Positions 61,950 through 64,000 of a DNA stretch of 64,000 nucleotides are shown here, in pieces; within the stretch, counting starts at the first letter, position 1, and each line of letters starts with the position of its first letter. The notes beneath the pieces are model-generated. The model did not search any database. It had not been told where the DNA came from and saw only the letters and a list, made by a program, of their open reading frames with translations. The stretch is from positions 3,077,163 to 3,141,162 of the forward strand of contig CM041090.1 of the NCBI GenBank assembly GCA_023079485.1, read 5' to 3'. Source of the stretch: Archilochus colubris. Lineage: Eukaryota > Chordata > Aves > Apodiformes > Trochilidae. Position numbers and translations under genes: made by a program.

Positions 61950-63649
61950 CTTAAAGAGAAGAGGAAGTGTAAATTATTCACGTGAAATCCCTCGCAACTC
62001 ATGACTTCTGTTTCATGGTATTTTAAAGCACATGGAAAAAGAGTTTTCCCCTCCCTCAGACTGCCAGTTGAGACAAGCTCCTGATGCTACTTCAGTGTGC
62101 AGTGCTGCTGCAACATTAGCAGCTGGGTGACATAAGGAGCCTGAAGAGCAGGCAAACCCAGTCACCTGTGGAGGAATTGAAGCTGCCATGTACACAGCTT
62201 TGTCCATGACTATGTATCAACCCATTTCAGACAGTAGCAATGACTCCCCTTTCCCCAAACCAGAAGTACCTAGAATGCTCCAGCACTCTGGAGGGACAAA
62301 GGCTCCTGGCCTTTGGTTCAGTCTCAGAACACATTCTGTTTCTCATGCCAAAACCCTGCTCCCATGTCATTCTTTTTACATCCTCTCTGCTGGGAAAAGC
62401 ACAGACATAGTATTTGCTGCTTGCAAAGTCTGTACCACAGACACCACCATCACCAAGATGAACCAGGCAGTCAGGGGTAGCAGCAACAGGACCCTGAATT
62501 AGTCAGAAAAGTATGCTTGATGCAAAACCAAACCAAAATGCCATGGCAAAGTTCCCATTAGTCTGCTGAATATCTAGTGATGTGCCAGTTGATGGGTACA
62601 GACACACCAAGAGTAAGAAGAGATGATACTTCACTTGTTGCACTAGCTCCTTGCACATGCTGTATTCATTACTTCTGAAGCAGCACAACTGGTTTCCAAG
62701 AGAGATGCAAAGAATGCCCAAGTCCCACTTTGTCACTTCCTGATGACTTTTGTCCTTCCTTTCCCACTAACATCACTGCAGATATGACATAAGACCAAAT
62801 GTGGCAGGCAAGTGCCACCCATGAAGTGTTAGTTGGCCCAGTTCCCAGGAAGTTATCCCCTCTTTCTCTCCTTTGTATCCCTAAAAGTTCACTGACCAAG
62901 AAGTTGCACCTCCACACAAGAGGTTTTCTCGTGTGCATGCATCTGAGGAAAGAACCTGCAAAAAGCAGCTTGTGGTTCAGCACAGGAAGGTGGCTGAGAA
63001 CTGTGGTGTAAGAGAATTATCTTGGAAAGCAGGGCCAGTAGTTCCTTACAAAACAGTGAAGAAGGGAGCTGTTATCATCTACCTTTTTCACAGCTCTTGT
63101 GCTGAGCATTCAGACCACCAGTGAGGAATCGCTAAGGGCTTGGCCTCAGAGCATCAATACCAGCGACCACTGGAAGATGGTTACCATGCAGTGATAAGTT
63201 AGTGCCTGACACATGATTCTCAGCCTGACAGTCCTGCTGTTTCATTGGGGTGCATGCAAGATGAAGAACTCCTAACTCTTTACAAACACTTTTTCACAGA
63301 CTGGATGTAGTCGCGTTTCTACTACAGATGTTCCCTCGCTTGTAGGATTTTCAGACTTCTCATCCACTAAGAAAGTGGAACACGAAGAATCCCTGTACTT
63401 AGAAGACAGGAAGAAAAAGGCCTAGATAAACAGATCAAGAAGATGATCTTAACTTGGAGACAGCTTTTCCCCAATCCATTCCAACACCCCTCCAGTCACC
63501 AGAGCAAGCGGACTTGAAACCAAACACGGCAGTAAGGACCCGCTTGACAAGGCCACCCAGCATCTCACAACACACCCAAGGCTCTCCTGGTGTCAAACTG
63601 AGAAAAATGCAAGCATAAGACAAAGAGGTGTTAAGGCATGGATACTTAC
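61950..63649 (-). other. Intron of the Myb/SANT-like gene
   Basis: A 1.7-kb GT-AG intron (GTAAGT donor, AAG acceptor). Nothing else recognisable inside. Confidence 0.75.
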
Positions 63650-64000
63650 AGCTCGTTGACAGGCTGTCAACCACGTCCAGATCTGCTCTCTGGAATCTCT
63701 CTCTGGATGCTCTCTGCATCTGGCGTGAGGAATGCAGCTCCACGGCTCTCTCGCGGGCGGTCAGAACGATGGCCGAGGGCCGCCCCGTGCTGCTGGGGCT
63801 GGAGAGGGACCTCTGCATGAATGCCAGTTTGTCCTTGGTCCTTCTCTTCATGTCGTCCCATCTGTGTTTAATGTCTTTTACAGACCTGGGAACCCGGCTG
63901 ACTGATGTGATCTGCCTGGCTATGGCTTCCCAGATCTTATCCCTGTCAGCGTGGGACAGGCGCGCTGTCTCCCTCCCAAACAGCATGGCTTCGTTTCGGG
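63650..64000 (-). CDS. Myb/SANT-like DNA-binding domain exon, partial at the window edge
   Basis: The - strand frame is open from the right edge. Visible: RNEAMLFGRE, then DRDKIWEAIARQITSV and VKDIKHRWDDMKRRTKDKLA, with the paired tryptophans (IWEAI, HRWDD) of the Myb/SANT-like DNA-binding family (the Myb_DNA-bind_5 type seen in Harbinger transposon Myb-like proteins and NAIF1). The frame is open upstream of the first visible ATG (63986) and this family has another helix before LFG, so the true start lies beyond 64000. The donor GTAAGTATC gives phase 1 and joins the exon at 61949. The two exons show 311 residues. The gene lies on the same strand as PRDM11 and apparently within one of its introns. 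Confidence 0.83.

Noticed and set aside
1..64000. CRISPR arrays, bacterial operons, rRNA or tRNA genes
   Set aside because: No regularly spaced repeats, no clover-leaf-forming segments with A and B boxes and no rRNA sequence were recognised. The content is vertebrate nuclear.

Overview
This is vertebrate nuclear DNA, almost certainly from a bird. It holds intron-split genes with GT/AG boundaries and several 5'-truncated CR1 LINEs. The younger CR1 copies end in the avian-type ATTCTATG octamer repeat. The two main genes read as avian orthologues of SYT13 and PRDM11, which lie tail-to-tail here as I recall them on human chromosome 11p11.2. I cannot name the species. Four CR1 copies are fairly intact, so this CR1 lineage was probably active recently in this genome.

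Layout. From 1 to 17.8 kb there is no gene I can support. This flank of SYT13 carries a 313-bp solo LTR with a perfect 6-bp target duplication (2638-2950), two young CR1 tails (4017-4558, 12783-13488) and one old one (7600-7988). From 17.8 to 31.7 kb is the complete coding part of SYT13 on the + strand: six exons in consistent phase, 429 codons, with two antisense CR1s in intron 1. From 31.7 to 40.8 kb is the gap between the convergent genes, with an old CR1 (33.1-34.1 kb), a CR1 scrap and simple repeats. From 40.8 to 55.0 kb is the 3' part of PRDM11 on the - strand: a PR/SET exon (54799-54986), a linker and coiled-coil exon (51070-51720), and a 2.1-kb exon (48083-50247) encoding a whole hAT-transposase-like protein, followed by a probable 7-kb 3' UTR. 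From 58.7 kb to the right edge is a partial - strand gene for a Myb/SANT-like DNA-binding protein of the Harbinger-derived type (exons 63650-64000 and 61363-61949). It appears to sit inside a PRDM11 intron.

Most interesting point. The PRDM11 exon phases allow two proteins. Reading through the 51069 donor gives a short form ending at 50921, with a polyadenylation signal at 50805-50810; this matches the way I recall the classical human PRDM11 C-terminus. Splicing at that donor joins the PR domain and coiled coil, in frame, to a hAT domain that keeps a zinc finger, candidate acidic catalytic positions and the C-terminal dimerisation motif. With the neighbouring Myb/SANT gene, the right-hand 16 kb holds two independently domesticated DNA-transposon proteins on one strand at one locus.

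Limits: 5' UTRs, transcription starts and the upstream PRDM11 exons are not visible. UTR ends are inferred from AATAAA signals only.
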